Positions 7,700 through 16,146 of a DNA stretch of 64,000 nt are shown here, piece by piece. The notes beneath the pieces are model-generated. The model searched no databases. It was not told the origin of the DNA and saw only the letters and a program-made list of their open reading frames with translations. Numbering within the stretch: the stretch's first letter is position 1; the number at the start of each line of letters is the position of its first letter. The translations under genes and the position numbers were made by a program. The stretch lies in contig NZ_MUHA01000026.1 of the NCBI RefSeq assembly GCF_002217355.1, positions 1-64,000 on the forward strand, read 5' to 3'. The DNA comes from Flavobacterium oncorhynchi (GTDB lineage Bacteria; Bacteroidota; Bacteroidia; Flavobacteriales; Flavobacteriaceae).

Positions 7700-8095
7700 T
7701 TATAAATTATGTACAGCCGTATTGTCTACTGCTATTATTTTTAAAGTCTTTATACCAGCAGGTAATTCCCAATCGACTTCGTCATTTTCTTTAAATCCGA
7801 TGATAGCAACGCTTAATGGAGCAAGAATCGAAATTTTAGATTGTTTTACGTCTGCAGATGAAGGTAAAACGATCTGAATTTTCATTTGTTTATTCGCCTT
7901 TACATCTTCAATTGTAACAAAAGAATTAATTCGGATAACAGAGCTGTCCATTTCGCCTTCCTTGCTGATAACTGCACGATCTAGTTCTTGCGAAAGCTGA
8001 TTTGCTTCTTTAGTATTTGTTGAGTTTTTACTTTTTAATATCAATTCTCTTAAAAATTGATAATCTGTTTTACAGAATGTGGGTGTTGGTTTCAT
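7700..8095 (-). CDS. GreA/GreB-family factor, Rnk-like
   Basis: This 131-residue protein matches the C-terminal FKBP-like domain of GreA/GreB. Visible pieces are VIRINSFVTIEDV, KIQIVLPSSADVKQSKISIL, LAPLSVAIIGFKENDEVDW and ELPAGIKTLKI. The N-terminal part is a short helical region, not the long coiled coil of true Gre factors. That architecture is typical of Rnk, an RNA polymerase-binding protein first named as a regulator of nucleoside diphosphate kinase. It should bind RNA polymerase without cleavage-stimulating activity. It stands alone after an unusual 413-base intergenic region. Confidence 0.85.
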   Translation of the reverse strand: MKPTPTFCKTDYQFLRELILKSKNSTNTKEANQLSQELDRAVISKEGEMDSSVIRINSFVTIEDVKANKQMKIQIVLPSSADVKQSKISILAPLSVAIIGFKENDEVDWELPAGIKTLKIIAVDNTAVHNL

Positions 8096-8284
8096 ATATC
8101 TATATTTTATTATTATAATTTAAATGTTTGTGTTTTAATTTTGTTCTTCGTTCAGGCTGGTTAGATAATTGTTAATTCAAAAAAAATCAAATTGTAGATT
8201 TAGTACAATAAATGCTTTGAAATTGTTGAATTAAAAAAAGCAAAAAATTATTTGAGAGAAGTTACTCTTTCAAATAAAAATAAA

Positions 8285-8445
8285 TATTAAAATGTGGTAT
8301 AAATCCTCCGCCTGAAAGAAGAAATTGGAATAGACGGAGGCCTAATTAATAAAGGCCTTACTATGTGAAATAAAAACAGCACCAGACAGTTCTCTTCGTA
8401 AAGAAAACAGCAGGAGGCAAACTGTAAATATTGTTATAGTGCTCA
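8285..8445. other. Possible structured RNA or leader region
   Basis: The 413 bases between two minus-strand genes hold no gene I can support, but 8285-8445 is dense in complementary segments in an otherwise AT-rich gap. CCTCCG (8304-8309) pairs with CGGAGG (8334-8339), GGCCT (8338-8342) with AGGCC (8352-8356), ACAGTT (8385-8390) with AACTGT (8419-8424), and AGCAC (8377-8381) with GTGCT (8438-8442). Two of these are mutually exclusive, as in a switch. It could be an sRNA on either strand or the long 5' leader of the Rnk-like gene. I do not recognise a known RNA family. Confidence 0.3.
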
Positions 8446-8508
8446 AAATGAGTATTTGTTTGTTAGAAAGTACAAAGATAGGTAAACTTTTTTAAAGGTG
8501 TACACTCT

Positions 8509-9063
8509 TTATTTCCATTTGATATTACAGCCTATACTTGGTTTTTGAATTGTATTTAAAGAACGATTGTAAATTAAGGCATCAATGGCGCTTCTTAAAT
8601 CGCTTCCGCTTAACGGAATTCCGTTTCCAGGTCTTGAATCATCAAGCTGTCCTCTGTAAAATAATCGATTTTGGCTGTCGAATAAATAAAAGTCCGGAGT
8701 GCAAGCCGCATCATAAGCTTTTGCAATTTCCTGCGTTTCATCAAATAGGTACGGAAAATCAATTTTATTTTTAAAAGCAAATTCGGTCATCATTTCTGGC
8801 GAATCTTCAGGATATTTTTCAATATCGTTGCTTGAAATAGCTATTACGCCAAGTCCTTGAACGCGATAATCATTTGCAATCATTACGATTTCTTTGATTA
8901 CATGAAGAACAAACGGGCAATGATTGCACATAAAAATAACAAGAGTTCCTTTTGATCCTTTTAAATCTTCAAATGAATATTCATTATTAGAATTGGTATC
9001 TTTTAGATAAAAATTGGGAGCAATTGTTCCCAAAGGAATCATATTTGAAGGAGTTCGTGCCAT
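8509..9063 (-). CDS. Thioredoxin-fold (AhpC/TSA-type) protein
   Basis: This 184-residue protein has the redoxin fold. It opens with IPLGTIAPNFYLKDTNSN, and the active-site region is FMCNHCPFVLH, a Cys-x-x-Cys motif near residues 46-49. It continues with QGLGVIAISSNDIEKYPED and FPYLFDETQEIAKAYDAACTPDFYLFD, typical of AhpC/TSA relatives. No signal peptide is seen, so it is probably a cytosolic thiol oxidoreductase or peroxidase. It is monocistronic and convergent with nothing. The reductant and substrate are unknown. Confidence 0.87.
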   Translation of the reverse strand: MARTPSNMIPLGTIAPNFYLKDTNSNNEYSFEDLKGSKGTLVIFMCNHCPFVLHVIKEIVMIANDYRVQGLGVIAISSNDIEKYPEDSPEMMTEFAFKNKIDFPYLFDETQEIAKAYDAACTPDFYLFDSQNRLFYRGQLDDSRPGNGIPLSGSDLRSAIDALIYNRSLNTIQKPSIGCNIKWK

Positions 9064-9236
9064 TTTATAGAAAATTAGTTCTCAAAAATAGGGTTTAATT
9101 TCTGTAAAAAAAAGAGCACAAGAATAATTCTTCTCGAGCTGCTTTCAAGAGTAAATTGAACTCTAAAAAATAGATTGTAGATATAATGATATTATGGACA
9201 AAATTTATAGGTTTATAAATAATCAAAAATTAAAAA

Positions 9237-9572
9237 ATGGATTTAACTTGGAACGAATTTGAAAGAACAGATATGAGAGTTGGAACGATCGTAGAGGTAA
9301 ATGATTTTCCTGAAGCGAGAAAACCTGCGTATCAACTAACGATAGATTTTGGTGCCGAAATTGGCATTAGAAAAGCATCTGCACAAATTACAAAACGCTA
9401 CCAAAAAGCAGATTTACTAAACAGGCAAATTGTGGCAGTTGTAAACTTTCCTAAAAAACAAATAGGAAAATTTATGAGCGAATGTCTTGTTCTTGGTGCT
9501 GTAGGCGAGGAAGGAGATGTTATTTTGTTAGCTCCAGATTTTAAGGTTGAAAACGGGCTTCGTATAGGATAG
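9237..9572 (+). CDS. csaA: tRNA-binding protein CsaA
   Basis: This 111-residue protein is a stand-alone tRNA-binding OB-fold domain. The sequence runs through MRVGTIVEVNDFPEARKPAYQL, IRKASAQITKRY, VAVVNFPKKQIGKFMSECLVLGA and LLAPDFKVENGLRIG, all conserved in CsaA. CsaA binds tRNA and has been linked to chaperone-like help in protein export in Bacillus. The length is typical. It ends in a long inverted repeat shared with the convergent hydrolase gene, which likely serves both as terminator. Confidence 0.93.
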   Translation: MDLTWNEFERTDMRVGTIVEVNDFPEARKPAYQLTIDFGAEIGIRKASAQITKRYQKADLLNRQIVAVVNFPKKQIGKFMSECLVLGAVGEEGDVILLAPDFKVENGLRIG

Positions 9573-9642
9573 TGTTTAGTGTTCAGATTTTTAGTGTTCA
9601 GTTTTGGATAAGTAAATAATTGAACACTAAAAATCTGAATAC
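9571..9642. repeat. Long inverted repeat between convergent genes (GTTCAGATTTTTAGTG type)
   Basis: A 19-bp perfect inverted repeat (9582-9600 with 9621-9639) flanks a 20-base loop and continues imperfectly outward. Short words such as AGTGTTCAG recur within it. It sits just past csaA and just past the convergent hydrolase gene, so it probably acts as a bidirectional terminator. Confidence 0.8.
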
Positions 9643-9645
9643 TGA

Positions 9646-10194
9646 TTACTTGTTAATATTCGATATCAGCTTTTGTAAAATTGCTTGTCCTTCTTCCCAA
9701 TATTTTAAATCAGAATCTGAGTTAATATGGCCTTGTCTCCCAACATTTACAAAATCACTTCCCCATTTTTCGGCAAAATACCGCTTTCTTTCAAACAAAG
9801 AGTAAGGATCATTTTCACTGGCGACAACTATTGATGGAAATGGTAATTTATAAAGCGGCATTGGCGAAAAATTTCTAATAACATCTGGTGTGTGTTCGGG
9901 CGAATCGACATCTGCAGGAGCAACTAGTAATGCGCCTGCGATATTTTTGTTGTTATTTGTTTCTGCCCAGTGTAATACTAAAGAAACGGCTAAACTATGC
10001 GCAATCAAAATAGTTGGTTTGTCAAGTTTAGAAACAGCTTCGTTTAAGCGGAATATCCAATCTTCGCGAACAGGTTCGTCCCAATTATCCTGAACTAAAC
10101 GGATAGAATTTTTAAATTTCTCATGCCAAAAGGTCTGCCAATGTTTGTCTCCTGAGTTTCCCAAGCCTGGTAATATTAATAGTTGTATTTCCAT
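9646..10194 (-). CDS. RBBP9/YdeN-family serine hydrolase
   Basis: This 182-residue alpha/beta hydrolase starts with IQLLILPGLGNSGDKHWQTFW and has the nucleophile elbow IAHSLAVSLVLHW (Ser in AHSLA). A later Asp lies in VVASENDPYS, and the catalytic His is in VGRQGHINSDS. That Ser-Asp-His order and the short length match the RBBP9/YdeN family, whose bacterial substrates are unknown. No signal peptide is present. It is convergent with csaA. Confidence 0.9.
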   Translation of the reverse strand: MEIQLLILPGLGNSGDKHWQTFWHEKFKNSIRLVQDNWDEPVREDWIFRLNEAVSKLDKPTILIAHSLAVSLVLHWAETNNNKNIAGALLVAPADVDSPEHTPDVIRNFSPMPLYKLPFPSIVVASENDPYSLFERKRYFAEKWGSDFVNVGRQGHINSDSDLKYWEEGQAILQKLISNINK

Positions 10195-10281
10195 TTCGTG
10201 GAATTTTTATATATTAAAATGGTTAGTTTAAAAGTTTGTGTCTAGTTTTATCTCGACTAAACTTATAGAGTTTAAATATAT

Positions 10282-10315
10282 AAAAAAAGTCCAAAATGTT
10301 TAGCATTTTGGACTT
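10282..10315 (-). terminator. Intrinsic terminator of the PUR-family gene
   Basis: A 12-bp perfect stem (10287-10298 with 10304-10315) with the 5-base loop TTTAG is followed by a T run on the minus strand. It lies 27 bases past the stop at 10342. Confidence 0.9.
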
Positions 10316-10341
10316 GTACTTTTTAAAAAGTTATATTGGGA

Positions 10342-10725
10342 CTAAATATCGTCAAAATCGATATCTGTAAAGCTAGATCTTTGTCCTTCAGGTTTATCAG
10401 AACTGTATTCTTTTTTAAAATCTTTTTGGTGTCTTTCAGAAATTACTTCTTCGCCTTTGTGGTTCAAAACGTATGAAGTCATTTCTTCTAATATTTCGGC
10501 AAAAGCACTAAAATCTTCTTTGTATAAATAAATTTTGTGTTTTTTAAAATGAAAAGAACCATCTTCTTCAGTAAATTTTTTACTCTCAGTAATTGTGATA
10601 TAATAATCGTCAGCTTTAGTAGCTCTCACATCAAAGAAATAAGTTCTTCTTCCTGCTCGTAATACTTTAGAAAAAATCTCTTCTTTTTCTAACATGTCAT
10701 TTTCTCTCATAATACGTTCTATCAT
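10342..10725 (-). CDS. PUR-family DNA/RNA-binding protein (DUF3276)
   Basis: This 127-residue protein matches the DUF3276/PUR-alpha-like family of Bacteroidota and spirochaetes. The core is EEIFSKVLRAGRRTYFFDVRATKADDYYITITESKK, read here in two parts: KVLRAGRRTYFFDV and DYYITITESKKF. It ends with a helix FSAFAEILEEMTSYVL and an acidic tail. PUR domains bind single-stranded purine-rich nucleic acid; the Borrelia relative BpuR binds DNA and RNA. It is monocistronic with a strong terminator. The targets here are unknown. Confidence 0.9.
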   Translation of the reverse strand: MIERIMRENDMLEKEEIFSKVLRAGRRTYFFDVRATKADDYYITITESKKFTEEDGSFHFKKHKIYLYKEDFSAFAEILEEMTSYVLNHKGEEVISERHQKDFKKEYSSDKPEGQRSSFTDIDFDDI

Positions 10726-10779
10726 TTTTTGGAATTAATAGTACTCAAAAATCATAAAAAATTATCTATTACGCAACAA

Positions 10780-12558
10780 TTAAAGTAATTCTTTTTCCGA
10801 AAGTTGTTTTAAATATAACGATGAATAATAGCCTTCCTGATTTATTAATTGATTATGAGAGCCTTGTTGAATGATTTTACCATCTTCTAAAATTATAATT
10901 TTATCAGCATTCTTTGCAGAGGAAACTCGATGGCTTACTATTATTGTAGTTTTATCTTTACAAATTTCAAAAAGGTTATTTAAGATTGTTTCTTCTGTTT
11001 CGGTATCTACTGCAGATAAACAATCGTCAAAAAGTAAAATGGCTGGATTTTTTATAATTGCCCTTGCAATCGATACACGTTGTTTTTGTCCGCCTGAAAG
11101 CGTTATGCCTCTTTCGCCTAAAATAGTGTCGTATTGTTTGTTGAAAGCGGCAATATTATCATGTACAACGGCACTTTTGGCGGCTTCAATCACTTCTTCA
11201 TCTGTTGCATTTTGATTGCCAAATTTGATGTTATTTTTAATTGTGTCTGAAAATAAGAATGCGTCTTGAGGAACAATTCCAATATTATTTCGCAAATCAT
11301 TTAAGTTTAAAGTACTGATTTCATTTCCGTCAATCGTTATTCTTCCATCAGTAACATCATATAAACGAGAGATCAAAGATAAGATAGTCGATTTTCCAGA
11401 ACCAGTTTTTCCTAAAATGGCTAATGTTTCTCCTTTTTTTACTGTAAAAGTGACATTTTTTAAAGCTTCAATATTAGTGTCATCATAAGTAAAGCTTACA
11501 TTTTCAAAAGCAATTGAACCTTGAATATCAGATGAGTTTGAATTGTTGTTTTTGATTTCTGGCTCGATTTTCAAAAATTCATTTAGACGCTTTTGAGATG
11601 CTTCGGCTTCTTGAACCATAGATGAAACCCATCCTAATGAAGCAACAGGCCACGTAAGCATATTTACATAAAGTATAAATTCGGCAATAGTTCCAATATT
11701 CGGAATTGTTCCGTTAATATACATGACGCCTCCAAAATAAATTACTACTAAATTACTGATTCCGATAAGCGCAATCATTAAAGGACCAAATAACGATTGA
11801 ACTCTTGCTAGACTTAAGCTTTTGCGTTTGCTCTCTTCTGCAAGATCAATCATGTTGTTTTGATGTTGATTTTCTAAGGAATATGCTTTTATAACTCTAA
11901 TTCCTGAAAATATTTCCTGCGAAAAACTCGAAACTTTTGATAAGTATTGTTGAAAGGTGGTGCTACGCTTATTGATTTCAGAACTTAGTTTGAAAATACA
12001 ATAGGATAAAATTGGTAAAGGCAGAATGGTATATAAAGTAAGTAAGGGCGAAACATTATACATATATAGTATAACAATCGCAAAACGAATAAAAGTATTT
12101 ATAGAATACATTACTGCAGGACCTACATACATACGAACTTTAGAAACGTCTTCGCTGATTCTGTTCATTAAATCTCCCGTTCGGTTTTGCTTATAGAAAT
12201 TTTGCGAAAGATTTTCGTATTGCTTAAAAACCTCATTTTTCAAATCAAATTCAATATGACGCGACATTACAATCAAAGTCTGACGCATTAAAAAGGTTAA
12301 AAAACCTCCAACAATAGCACTCGCCGTGATTAACAGTGCGTTATGAATTAATTCTCGCTGATAGAAATCGACAATGATTGCAGAGTTTCGATCTGTTTCT
12401 GATAATTTAAGAAAGCGCTCAATCACGTCAAAACACTTGCTGACTAATTTTGGAGTAAATAAGAAAAATATTTGTGCGATTATGGTGATTAAAATACCTA
12501 AAGAAAAACTGTATTTGTACTTAATGAAATATTTGTTTAAATAGCTTAATTCTTTCAT
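10780..12558 (-). CDS. ABC exporter half-transporter (permease-ATPase fusion)
   Basis: This 592-residue protein fuses an N-terminal six-helix exporter domain (about 1-320) to a nucleotide-binding domain (about 345-585). The latter has Walker A LGKTGSGKST, the signature ITLSGGQKQRVSIARAI, Walker B ILLFDDCLSAVD and the switch His in IIVSHRVSSAK. The architecture is that of MdlB/MsbA-like multidrug or lipid exporters acting as dimers in the inner membrane. It stands alone, so homodimer formation is likely but not shown. The substrate is unknown. Confidence 0.95.
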   Translation of the reverse strand: MKELSYLNKYFIKYKYSFSLGILITIIAQIFFLFTPKLVSKCFDVIERFLKLSETDRNSAIIVDFYQRELIHNALLITASAIVGGFLTFLMRQTLIVMSRHIEFDLKNEVFKQYENLSQNFYKQNRTGDLMNRISEDVSKVRMYVGPAVMYSINTFIRFAIVILYMYNVSPLLTLYTILPLPILSYCIFKLSSEINKRSTTFQQYLSKVSSFSQEIFSGIRVIKAYSLENQHQNNMIDLAEESKRKSLSLARVQSLFGPLMIALIGISNLVVIYFGGVMYINGTIPNIGTIAEFILYVNMLTWPVASLGWVSSMVQEAEASQKRLNEFLKIEPEIKNNNSNSSDIQGSIAFENVSFTYDDTNIEALKNVTFTVKKGETLAILGKTGSGKSTILSLISRLYDVTDGRITIDGNEISTLNLNDLRNNIGIVPQDAFLFSDTIKNNIKFGNQNATDEEVIEAAKSAVVHDNIAAFNKQYDTILGERGITLSGGQKQRVSIARAIIKNPAILLFDDCLSAVDTETEETILNNLFEICKDKTTIIVSHRVSSAKNADKIIILEDGKIIQQGSHNQLINQEGYYSSLYLKQLSEKELL

Positions 12559-12704
12559 TTTTTTAAGAGATTCAATATTGAATTGATTTAATTTTATGAA
12601 TTATTCTTAATTAAAATTATAATAAAATGCAATTAAATCAGAAATAATATATTGTGTAATTGTTATTATATAGATAAAAAATTAGCACAAGTGTATTTTT
12701 TGTT

Positions 12705-12712
12705 TAAGTTTG
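12705..12712 (+). promoter_or_regulatory. Putative -7 box (TAAGTTTG) of leucine dehydrogenase
   Basis: TAAGTTTG fits TAnnTTTG and would start transcription near 12718, giving a leader of about 44 bases. No clear -33 TTG is visible. Confidence 0.35.
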
Positions 12713-12761
12713 AGAAGTCTTTTTGACAAATTCATAATTTTAACTAATTAATACTAGCGCT

Positions 12762-13868
12762 ATGGATGCAGCTTTCGCAACTGGAAAGGAACTTCAAAAA
12801 ATGGATCCTGTTTTTGGTCAATTATCTTTTGACGATCACGAACAAATTGTATTTTGCAATGACAAAGATACAGGTTTAAAAGCAATTATTGGTATTCATA
12901 ATTCGGTTATGGGTCCAGCTTTAGGTGGTACTAGAATGTGGAATTACAATACTGAATGGGAAGCGTTAAACGATGTTTTGCGTCTTTCAAGAGGTATGAC
13001 TTATAAATCGGCTATCACCGGTTTGAATATCGGAGGTGGTAAAGCAGTAATTATTGGTGATGCTAAAACGCAAAAAACACCTGAGTTAATGCGTAAATTT
13101 GGTGAGTTTGTTCACTCTTTAAGCGGAAGATATATTACTGCTGAAGATGTTGGAATGGAAACTAAAGATATGGATACAGTAAGAGATGTAACTCCTTACG
13201 TAACTGGAATCTCTGAAGAAAGAGGTGGTTCTGGAAATCCTTCTCCTGTAACAGCTTACGGTGTTTATTTAGGAATGAAAGCGGCAGCAAAAAGCCAATT
13301 TGGTTCTGATGTTTTAGATGGTAAAAAAGTTTTAGTTCAGGGAATTGGACACGTGGGTGAAACTTTGGTTGAATATTTAACTAAAGAAGGAGCACAGGTA
13401 ACTATTACTGATATTAACGAAGAAAAATTATATCAGGTTGCTTCAAAATACAATGCGACAATTTATACTGGTGAGGATTTATATACTGCAGATGTTGATA
13501 TTTATGCGCCATGTGCAATGGGAGCAACTATTAACGATAATACAGTTAATAAAATTAAAGCTAAAGTTATCGCTGGTGCTGCAAACAATCAATTGGCAGA
13601 CGAGAATGTTCACGGTGCGAGATTACAAGAAAGAGGAATTTTATATGCTCCAGATTTCTTAATCAACGCTGGTGGAATTATCAATGTTTATGCTGAATTA
13701 GAGCATTACGGTAAAGCAGAAATTATGGCGAAAACAGAAAATATCTATAATACTACTTTAGAGATTATCGATTATGCTGTGAAAAACGGAATGACTACGC
13801 ATAAAGCTGCACTTACAATTGCTCAAAATCGTATTGATGCAAGAAAGATTGAAAACAGCGAAAAGTAA
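12762..13868 (+). CDS. Leucine dehydrogenase (Glu/Leu/Phe/Val dehydrogenase family)
   Basis: This 368-residue enzyme oxidatively deaminates leucine and other branched-chain amino acids to 2-oxo acids with NAD. The substrate-site lysines are Lys82 in MTYKSAITG and Lys94 in IGGGKAVI, twelve residues apart as in Bacillus leucine dehydrogenase. The NAD-binding Rossmann motif is VLVQGIGHVGETL, and PCAMGATIN and DFLINAGG are also conserved. The length fits leucine rather than glutamate dehydrogenase. It is monocistronic, with a terminator behind. With the HMG-CoA lyase at 24.6 kb it belongs to leucine catabolism. Confidence 0.93.
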   Translation: MDAAFATGKELQKMDPVFGQLSFDDHEQIVFCNDKDTGLKAIIGIHNSVMGPALGGTRMWNYNTEWEALNDVLRLSRGMTYKSAITGLNIGGGKAVIIGDAKTQKTPELMRKFGEFVHSLSGRYITAEDVGMETKDMDTVRDVTPYVTGISEERGGSGNPSPVTAYGVYLGMKAAAKSQFGSDVLDGKKVLVQGIGHVGETLVEYLTKEGAQVTITDINEEKLYQVASKYNATIYTGEDLYTADVDIYAPCAMGATINDNTVNKIKAKVIAGAANNQLADENVHGARLQERGILYAPDFLINAGGIINVYAELEHYGKAEIMAKTENIYNTTLEIIDYAVKNGMTTHKAALTIAQNRIDARKIENSEK

Positions 13869-13891
13869 TAAAAGCTTATTTTAGAATTTAG

Positions 13892-13957
13892 AGTCTCGGT
13901 TTTAGTCGTATTTTTTAAGTAATCTTTAAAATAGGGCTAATAATCGAGACTTTTTTT
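13892..13957 (+). terminator. Intrinsic terminator of leucine dehydrogenase
   Basis: AGTCTCG (13892-13898) pairs with CGAGACT (13945-13951), followed by a T run to 13957. Inner segments (TTTAG with CTAA, TTTT with AAAA) allow a longer imperfect stem. Confidence 0.75.
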
Positions 13958-13991
13958 GTTGATTTAATTTTAATATAAGGATTGAAATTCC

Positions 13992-13999
13992 TAATTTTG
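13992..13999 (+). promoter_or_regulatory. Putative -7 box (TAATTTTG) of nusB
   Basis: TAATTTTG is an exact TAnnTTTG match, placed 28 bases before the GTG start of nusB. The -33 region is not clear. Confidence 0.45.
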
Positions 14000-14027
14000 C
14001 AGACTAATTTTTAAATGTTCTTACAAG

Positions 14028-14972
14028 GTGGTAAATAGAAGACACATACGCGTTAAAGTAATGCAGTCCATTTATGCAATGCATCAAAGCGGTTCTGATA
14101 ATATGGAAAAAGAAGAGAAGTTTCTTTTTTACAGCATTGATAATATTCAGGATTTATATCTTATAATGCTTTCTTCATTAATTGAAATTTGCAAAAAAGA
14201 ATCTGTTTTTTTACATCTTTCAAGCAAAAAACATCTTGCAACTGCTGCAGAACGTAATCCAAACGAAAAATTTATTAAAAACAAAATTTTTCAACTTCTT
14301 GCCGAGAGCAATTCCCTTAGTATCGCTTTGGAAAATCGTAAAATCAACAACTGGACTTTAAACGACGATTATATCATTTTGCTTTTAAATGATATTAAAG
14401 CAAGTGATTTGTATAAAAAATACATGAGCAACAATGTTAATACTTTTGAGGAAGACAAACAGTTTATTGCTGATTTATTTGCTGAAGTTATTGTTCCAAA
14501 TGATAAATTATACGAATATCTTGAAGACGATAAATTAACTTGGGTTGATGATATTCCGGTTGTAAATACACATATCATTAAACAATTAAAAGCAATTAAA
14601 ACTGAAGATCCAGACGATTTTAGAGTTCCAAAATTGTATAAAGATGTTGAAGATAAGGATTTTGCGAAAGATTTATTTAGAAGAACAGTTTTAAACGAAG
14701 CTGTTTTAGCTAAAGAATATGATGATAAAACGCCAAATTGGGACAGTGAAAGGATTGCCGAAATTGATACGATTATCTTAAAAATGGCAATTTGCGAATT
14801 CTTGAAATTTCCTTCAATTCCAGTAAAAGTAACTCTTAACGAATATTTAGAAATTGCAAAAGAGTATTCTACACCAAAAAGTAGTATTTTTATCAACGGA
14901 ATTTTAGATAATCTTGTTAAGGAACTTACAGCCAATAAAAAAATGGTTAAAGTTGGAAGAGGACTAATGTAA
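14028..14972 (+). CDS. nusB: Transcription antitermination factor NusB (long Bacteroidota form)
   Basis: NusB joins NusE (S10) on boxA RNA to prevent premature termination of rRNA operons. This 314-residue form is about twice the enterobacterial length. The classic NusB helical domain occupies the C-terminal part (about 170-310, with FRRTVLNEAVLAKEYDD, AEIDTIILKMAICEF and VKVTLNEYLEIAKEYSTPKSSIFINGILD). The N-terminus MVNRRHIRVKVMQSIYAMHQ carries the RNA-binding start of the family, and an extra helical insert lies between. The start is GTG. It is followed 69 bases later by yajC on the same strand. Confidence 0.94.
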   Translation: MVNRRHIRVKVMQSIYAMHQSGSDNMEKEEKFLFYSIDNIQDLYLIMLSSLIEICKKESVFLHLSSKKHLATAAERNPNEKFIKNKIFQLLAESNSLSIALENRKINNWTLNDDYIILLLNDIKASDLYKKYMSNNVNTFEEDKQFIADLFAEVIVPNDKLYEYLEDDKLTWVDDIPVVNTHIIKQLKAIKTEDPDDFRVPKLYKDVEDKDFAKDLFRRTVLNEAVLAKEYDDKTPNWDSERIAEIDTIILKMAICEFLKFPSIPVKVTLNEYLEIAKEYSTPKSSIFINGILDNLVKELTANKKMVKVGRGLM

Positions 14973-15041
14973 AAAGGATAAATTCCAGTTTATAAATTCC
15001 AAAAGAAAATATTAATATAAATCAAAAACAGAATTTCAATT

Positions 15042-15317
15042 ATGGGACAATTAACTCAATTTGCGCCATTTCTATTAATGTTTGTGGTAATCTATTTTTT
15101 CATGATCAGACCACAGCAAAAAAGAGCAAAAAACGAAAAAGAATTTGAAAGCAGCCTAAAAGTAGGTGATAAAATAATTACAAAAAGCGGTTTCCACGGT
15201 AAAGTTGTTGAGCTTGCTGAAACTTCAGTTATCATTGAAACAATGTCTGGAAAATTAAAAATAGAGCGTTCGGCTATTTCTATGGAAATGAGCGCTGCTT
15301 TGAATAAAAAGGCTTAA
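15042..15317 (+). CDS. yajC: Preprotein translocase subunit YajC
   Basis: This 91-residue inner-membrane protein has one transmembrane helix (FAPFLLMFVVIYFFMI) followed by the conserved RPQQKRAKNEKEFE. A small cytosolic domain has GDKIITKSGFHGKVVEL and IKLER-like strands ending in RSAIS. YajC associates with SecDF during protein export. The length is typical. It sits downstream of nusB and upstream of a terminator, so the two may be cotranscribed. Confidence 0.95.
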   Translation: MGQLTQFAPFLLMFVVIYFFMIRPQQKRAKNEKEFESSLKVGDKIITKSGFHGKVVELAETSVIIETMSGKLKIERSAISMEMSAALNKKA

Positions 15318-15338
15318 TTTTTTAAATTACAATATTTG

Positions 15339-15374
15339 AAATCCCAAATTCCAAAAGGAGTTTGGGATTTTTTT
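15339..15374 (+). terminator. Intrinsic terminator of yajC
   Basis: AAATCCCAAA (15339-15348) pairs with TTTGGGATTT (15361-15370) across a 12-base loop, followed by T to 15374. Confidence 0.82.
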
Positions 15375-15380
15375 GTTGTT

Positions 15381-15490
15381 TTTTTGTCATTTCGACCGAA
15401 GGGAGAAATTACACTGGGAATTCCGCAAAGTTTGTCGTCAATCTTTGTAGAGTTTCTAGTGTGATTTCTCGTTCCTCGAAATGACAAAAA
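15381..15490. repeat. Palindromic intergenic repeat (GTCATTTCGACCGAAGG type)
   Basis: The ends are a 15-bp perfect inverted repeat: TTTTTGTCATTTCGA (15381-15395) and its complement at 15476-15490. Inner arms GGGAGAAATTACAC and GTGTGATTTCTC also pair, as do GCAAAG and CTTTGT. This about 110-base hairpin is a form I recall as common between flavobacterial genes. An apparent 64-codon minus-strand frame across it is an artefact of the repeat. Confidence 0.8.
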
Positions 15491-15494
15491 AGAA

Positions 15495-15533
15495 AAAACC
15501 TTTGTCAAAGTTTAAAACTTTGACAAAGGTTTT
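15495..15533 (-). terminator. Terminator of the YdeI-like gene
   Basis: A 16-bp perfect stem (15495-15510 with 15518-15533) with a 7-base loop is flanked by A/T runs, 25 bases beyond the stop at 15559. On the minus strand it ends in TTTTTTC. Confidence 0.85.
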
Positions 15534-15558
15534 CATATAGTTTTGGAATTTTTAAATA

Positions 15559-16146
15559 CTACCTGTATTTATCATTCAGTCCAACATTTGCTAATATCAT
15601 CGGAATCACTTTTTCGATTCTCGAAAGTTTCGTTTTTTCCTGCTTAGCACTTTCTATATATTCTAAAAACTCGTACTGTTTGTAAGGGGTAAACTTTTGA
15701 AAAGCTTCCTTTAAGGCTGGGTTTTGAATCATTTCTTTGTCAAGAAGTTCAGAGACTATCATTTCCTTTTTTGAAGGTTTAATGATTTTACCCTGCTTTT
15801 CGTTTTCGATAGCTTCTATGATATATTCTAAAACCTCTTTTTCGTTTACCTCTTCTTTCGAGGTAAAACGCCATTGACGCATAGATTTTGTTTTGTCTTC
15901 CTGAGCATTGATAAGTCTCTTTTTTTCGTCTTTTAGAAAAACTCCGTTAAGAAACCAAATAGCAAAGTAATTTTTAAAACCTCCAATTCCAATAACATTT
16001 TTTTTGTCGTAAACATAAATAGGACCGCCCCATTTTATAGTTTCAACAAGTTCAGTTTTATCAATAATTGACTTAAGGAAGAGTAATTCTTCCTGCCAAT
16101 TATTGACTTTGTCCCAAACGTGTTTTTTATCAGAATTAGGTTCCAA
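15559..16146 (-). CDS. YdeI/OmdA-family protein (DUF1801 domain)
   Basis: This 195-residue protein has an N-terminal DUF1801-like fold with ETIKWGGPIYVYDKKNVIGIGGFKNYF, quoted here as TIKWGGPIYVYDKKN and IGIGGFKNYFAIWF. The C-terminal segment NPALKEAFQKFTPYKQYEFLEYIESAKQ has the helical YdeI/OmdA pattern, seen as FTPYKQYEFLEYIESAK, with a terminal basic region. Such proteins are linked to stress or bacteriocin resistance in some bacteria, but the mechanism is unknown. Its ATG directly abuts the pepT stop codon, so the two are cotranscribed. Confidence 0.85.
   Translation of the reverse strand: MEPNSDKKHVWDKVNNWQEELLFLKSIIDKTELVETIKWGGPIYVYDKKNVIGIGGFKNYFAIWFLNGVFLKDEKKRLINAQEDKTKSMRQWRFTSKEEVNEKEVLEYIIEAIENEKQGKIIKPSKKEMIVSELLDKEMIQNPALKEAFQKFTPYKQYEFLEYIESAKQEKTKLSRIEKVIPMILANVGLNDKYR

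Noticed and set aside
14369..14935. 188-codon minus-strand frame within nusB
   Set aside because: It is antisense to a clearly conserved gene and is not similar to any known family.
15314..15508. Open frame of 64 codons on the minus strand behind yajC
   Set aside because: It is made almost entirely of the GTCATTTCGACC palindrome and terminator hairpins; repeats of this kind often give false frames.
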